A DNA stretch of 7,057 nt. It comes from Candidatus Latescibacterota bacterium (lineage in GTDB: Bacteria > Eisenbacteria > RBG-16-71-46 > SZUA-252). Shown piece after piece: positions 4,634 to 7,057 of this stretch (its first letter is position 1; every line of letters begins with the position of its first letter). The stretch spans positions 1 through 7,057 of the forward strand of contig JACQPZ010000173.1 in NCBI GenBank assembly GCA_016207265.1, given 5' to 3'. Both the position numbers and the translations under genes were made by a program. Below the pieces are notes generated by a model that saw only the letters and a program-made list of their open reading frames with translations, ran no database searches and was not told where the DNA came from.

Positions 4634-7057
4634 ATGCGGACCCGGACGATCCACGCTCTCGCGATCCTCGTGCTCGTCACGGTCCTGGCGGGCGCGGTGG
4701 CGGGACCGGCGTCCCGCGCCCAAGCGGTTGTGGGACCAGCGCCCCGCGCCCAAGCGGACCAGGGTTACCGGAGGGCGCCGAAGGCGGTCCGCGAGGTGCT
4801 CGACGCCCAACCGCTCCCCACGGTATGGGTCAGCCCTGCCCGCGACGAGATCATTCTCGCGCAGACGCGAACCTATCCACCGATCGGCGATCTCGCCGCT
4901 CCGATGCTTCGTCTTGCAGGGGTGCGCGTGAACCCCCGCACGAACGCCCAGCACCGCGCCGCGTATTGGCTCGCGCTCACTTTGAAGAGCCTTCCGGAGG
5001 GAGTGGAGCGCCCGATTGCGCTCCCGCCAGGTGCGCGCGTGGGATTCCCCATGTGGACCGCCGATGGAAAAGCGTTCGCGTTCACGAACACGACCGACGA
5101 TGGGGTCGAGCTGTGGGTGGCAGACGTGGCGACGGCTCAGGCGCGTCGCATCGAAGGGATCCGCGTGAACCCGCTCCTCGGCACCGGGATTCAGTGGATG
5201 CCCGACCAGCGTACGCTCTTCGTGCGGACGGTTCCGGACGGCCGCGTGGGCCCGCCGCCCGAGCCCACGGTCCCCGAAGGTCCGAAGGTTGAGGAAGGGA
5301 GCGGGAAGTCCGGCATCGGGAGCACGTACGAGAGCCGCGACGTGCTCCGGAACGCTCACGACGAAGCACTCTTCGATTACTACTGTACGTCTTCCCTGCT
5401 CCTCGTCGATCCCGTAACCGGAACCTCGACCCGCCTCGGCAAGCCGGATATCTACGCGGGCGTGACGCCCTCGCCGGACGGCGCCCACTTCCTCGTGGAG
5501 ATCATTCATCGCCCGTATTCCTACCTCCATTCGTTCTGGAGATTCCCGCGGGAGGTCGAGATCTGGGATCGGAGCGGCTCGCTCGAGCACCGGCTCGCGA
5601 GCCTTCCGCTCGCCGACGAGGTCCCTATTCAGGGCGAGCCCAAGGGCCCGCGGTATTACACGTGGCGATCGAATGCGCCGGCGACGCTCGTGTGGGCGGA
5701 GGCGCTCGATGAAGGCGATCCGGGTACGAAAGTTCCCCATCGCGATCGGCTCTTGATGTCGGAGGCGCCGTTCAAGTCCTCTCCGACGGAGATCCTGCGA
5801 CTTCCAGAAAGGTTCGACGGAATCGTTTGGGGCGAAGCGGGCGGACTCGCCCTCGTGGACGAGTTCGACCGCGAACGGCGCTGGTACCGGACGCTCGCGA
5901 TCGATGCCGACACTCCCTCCACGCCGCCCCGCGTGATCTGGGATCTCAGCGCGAATGACCGATACGGAGATCCGGGATCGCCCGTGTGGAGGATCCTTCC
6001 CAATGGGCGTTGGGTGATGCAGCAAGACGGCGGCTGGATCTACCTCTCGGGATGGGGCGCGACGCCCGAGGGCGATCGTCCGTTCCTCGACCGATTCAAC
6101 GTGAGCACCATGGAGAAGGAGCGCCTCTTCCGCTCCGACCGCGATCATTACGAGTCGTTCGTATCCTGGATCGACGTTCCGGCGGGCCGTTTTCTGACGC
6201 GACGCGAGAGCCCGCGGGATCCGCCCAACTTCTACGTGCGGACGCTGGGAGCGCCGCTCCGCGGACCGATCGACTCGCTCGAAGCTGCCCGCTCCTCGAG
6301 CCTTCAGCGCGTGACGCGCTTTCGCGATCCGACGCCGCAACTCCGATCGATCACCAAGCGGATCGTGAAGTACGAGCGGGCGGACGGCGTTCCGCTCTCG
6401 CTCACGCTCTATCTCCCGCCCGGGTACCGGAACGGGACGCGGCTCCCGACCATCCTATGGGCGTATCCCCTCGAGTACTCCGACCCCTCCACCGCGGGGC
6501 AGGTCTTCGGCTCGGAGCAGCGCTTCACGCAGTTTCTCGGTGCTTCGCCGCTCTTCTTCCTGCTCCAGGGCTACGCGGTGCTCGACAACGTGGCGATGCC
6601 GGTGATCGGGCATCCCGACAGCGTGTACAACACGTACCTCGAGCAGCTCGGTTCGAACGCGAAGGCGGCGATCGACAAAGCCGCGGCGCTGGGCGTGACG
6701 GACCGCAACCGCGTGGGGGTCGCCGGCCACAGCCACGGCGCGTTCATGACCGCGAATTTCCTGGCGCATTCGGATCTATTCCGGGCGGGGATCGCGCGGA
6801 GCGGGGCCTTCAACCACACGATCCGCCCCTTTGGCTTTCAGACGGAGCGCAGGACGTACTTCGAGGCTCCCGAGTCCTACATCCGCCTGTCGCCCGCCCT
6901 GCACGCGGACCAGATCGACGAGCCGCTCCTCCTGGTCCACGGCGAGCTGGACGTGAACCCCGGAACCGTGCCGCTCCAGTCGGAGCTGCTCTACAAGGCG
7001 GTCGTGGGAACCGGTGGAACGGCGCGGCTCGTGGTGCTCCCGTACGAATCGCATGGA
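4634..7057 (+). CDS. Secreted S9 family serine peptidase, glutamyl endopeptidase-like (S9D), C-terminus just outside window
   Basis: 808 residues are visible and the frame is open to the right edge. Residues 1-31 look like a Sec signal peptide: basic MRTRTIH, a hydrophobic run, then a small-residue cleavage zone ending RAQA; no lipobox Cys is present. About residues 45-565 are the beta-propeller. They carry motifs I associate with the plant chloroplast glutamyl endopeptidase group: MLRLAGVRVNPRTN (91-104), then HDEALFDYY, HRPYSYLHS and LPLADEVPI further on. From about 573 comes the alpha/beta hydrolase domain with WAYPLEY (609-615). The catalytic triad is Ser700 in GHSHGAFM, Asp773 in GELDVNPG and His807 in YESHG. 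Only the residues after His are missing. The enzyme probably degrades peptides outside the cytoplasm, cutting after Glu; that specificity is inferred from the family. The start was chosen for the signal peptide, with AGGGAA at 4625-4630 as Shine-Dalgarno overlapping the etfA stop. It probably belongs to the etfBA operon. Confidence 0.92.
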   Translation, partial: MRTRTIHALAILVLVTVLAGAVAGPASRAQAVVGPAPRAQADQGYRRAPKAVREVLDAQPLPTVWVSPARDEIILAQTRTYPPIGDLAAPMLRLAGVRVNPRTNAQHRAAYWLALTLKSLPEGVERPIALPPGARVGFPMWTADGKAFAFTNTTDDGVELWVADVATAQARRIEGIRVNPLLGTGIQWMPDQRTLFVRTVPDGRVGPPPEPTVPEGPKVEEGSGKSGIGSTYESRDVLRNAHDEALFDYYCTSSLLLVDPVTGTSTRLGKPDIYAGVTPSPDGAHFLVEIIHRPYSYLHSFWRFPREVEIWDRSGSLEHRLASLPLADEVPIQGEPKGPRYYTWRSNAPATLVWAEALDEGDPGTKVPHRDRLLMSEAPFKSSPTEILRLPERFDGIVWGEAGGLALVDEFDRERRWYRTLAIDADTPSTPPRVIWDLSANDRYGDPGSPVWRILPNGRWVMQQDGGWIYLSGWGATPEGDRPFLDRFNVSTMEKERLFRSDRDHYESFVSWIDVPAGRFLTRRESPRDPPNFYVRTLGAPLRGPIDSLEAARSSSLQRVTRFRDPTPQLRSITKRIVKYERADGVPLSLTLYLPPGYRNGTRLPTILWAYPLEYSDPSTAGQVFGSEQRFTQFLGASPLFFLLQGYAVLDNVAMPVIGHPDSVYNTYLEQLGSNAKAAIDKAAALGVTDRNRVGVAGHSHGAFMTANFLAHSDLFRAGIARSGAFNHTIRPFGFQTERRTYFEAPESYIRLSPALHADQIDEPLLLVHGELDVNPGTVPLQSELLYKAVVGTGGTARLVVLPYESHG
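4694..4753 (+). repeat. 30-bp tandem duplication across the peptidase signal-peptide cleavage region
   Basis: Two adjacent 30-bp units, 4694-4723 and 4724-4753, match at 26 of 30 positions. They encode AVAGPASRAQ (residues 21-30) and AVVGPAPRAQ (31-40), and the next codons (GCG GAC) start what would be a third copy. The duplication is in frame. It provides two RAQA sites (ending at A31 and A41) where a type I signal peptidase could cut. Confidence 0.85.

Noticed and set aside
2956..4680. 574-codon minus-strand open frame across etfB and etfA
   Set aside because: Both Etf frames carry complete family signatures on the plus strand; the antisense product is low-complexity and Arg/Ser-rich, and it spans two genes.
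4538..6340. 600-codon open frame on the minus strand, antisense to the peptidase gene
   Set aside because: Its translation is Arg-rich and has no recognisable motif. It is the mirror of a strong S9D coding frame in GC-rich DNA, where few stop codons arise in the opposite strand.
1..7057. Mobile element, CRISPR array, toxin-antitoxin or defence cassette
   Set aside because: No transposase, integrase, spaced direct repeats, terminal inverted repeats or small paired genes were found. Apart from short flanks, all sequence is accounted for by housekeeping-type genes.

Overview
The window is GC-rich bacterial chromosomal DNA, roughly two-thirds G+C by eye, and gene-dense with no stretch over about 60 bp lacking a gene or RNA. 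Four of the five proteins belong to well-known families: trigger factor, a fused homocysteine methyltransferase/methylenetetrahydrofolate reductase, and both subunits of an electron transfer flavoprotein (ETF). The fifth is a secreted S9 serine peptidase of the glutamyl endopeptidase (S9D) type. This mix, with one TTG start and weak sigma70-like promoters, suggests an uncultivated soil or sediment bacterium, for example of the Gemmatimonadota/Eisenbacteria kind. That placement is inference only; the sequence contains no taxonomic marker that settles it.

Left part, minus strand (1-823): the 5' two-thirds or so of tig runs off the left edge. It sits 22 bp downstream of a complete tRNA-Leu(UAG) gene with encoded CCA, and a good promoter lies just upstream of the tRNA. 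The tRNA and tig probably form one transcription unit.

Middle: the fused Hcy methyltransferase-MTHFR gene (823-2790, minus strand) lies back to back with the etfB-etfA operon (plus strand, from 2852). The gap is about 60 bp and carries overlapping, oppositely directed -10-like hexamers. The fusion enzyme makes 5-methyl-THF and can transfer a methyl group to homocysteine. The ETF heterodimer carries electrons from flavin dehydrogenases.

Right part, plus strand: etfB, etfA and the S9D peptidase are packed head to tail (a 1-base overlap, then a 7-bp gap), so they are likely cotranscribed. The peptidase gene leaves the window one residue after its catalytic His, so the whole Ser-Asp-His triad is visible.

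I found no mobile element, CRISPR array, defence cassette, riboswitch or clear novel system. The points worth a second look are small. They are a 30-bp tandem duplication at the peptidase signal-peptide cleavage region, a 21-bp in-frame repeat in the fusion linker, the compact bidirectional promoter, a His in the peptidase nucleophile elbow where Tyr is usual, and the pairing of an exported peptidase with etfBA.
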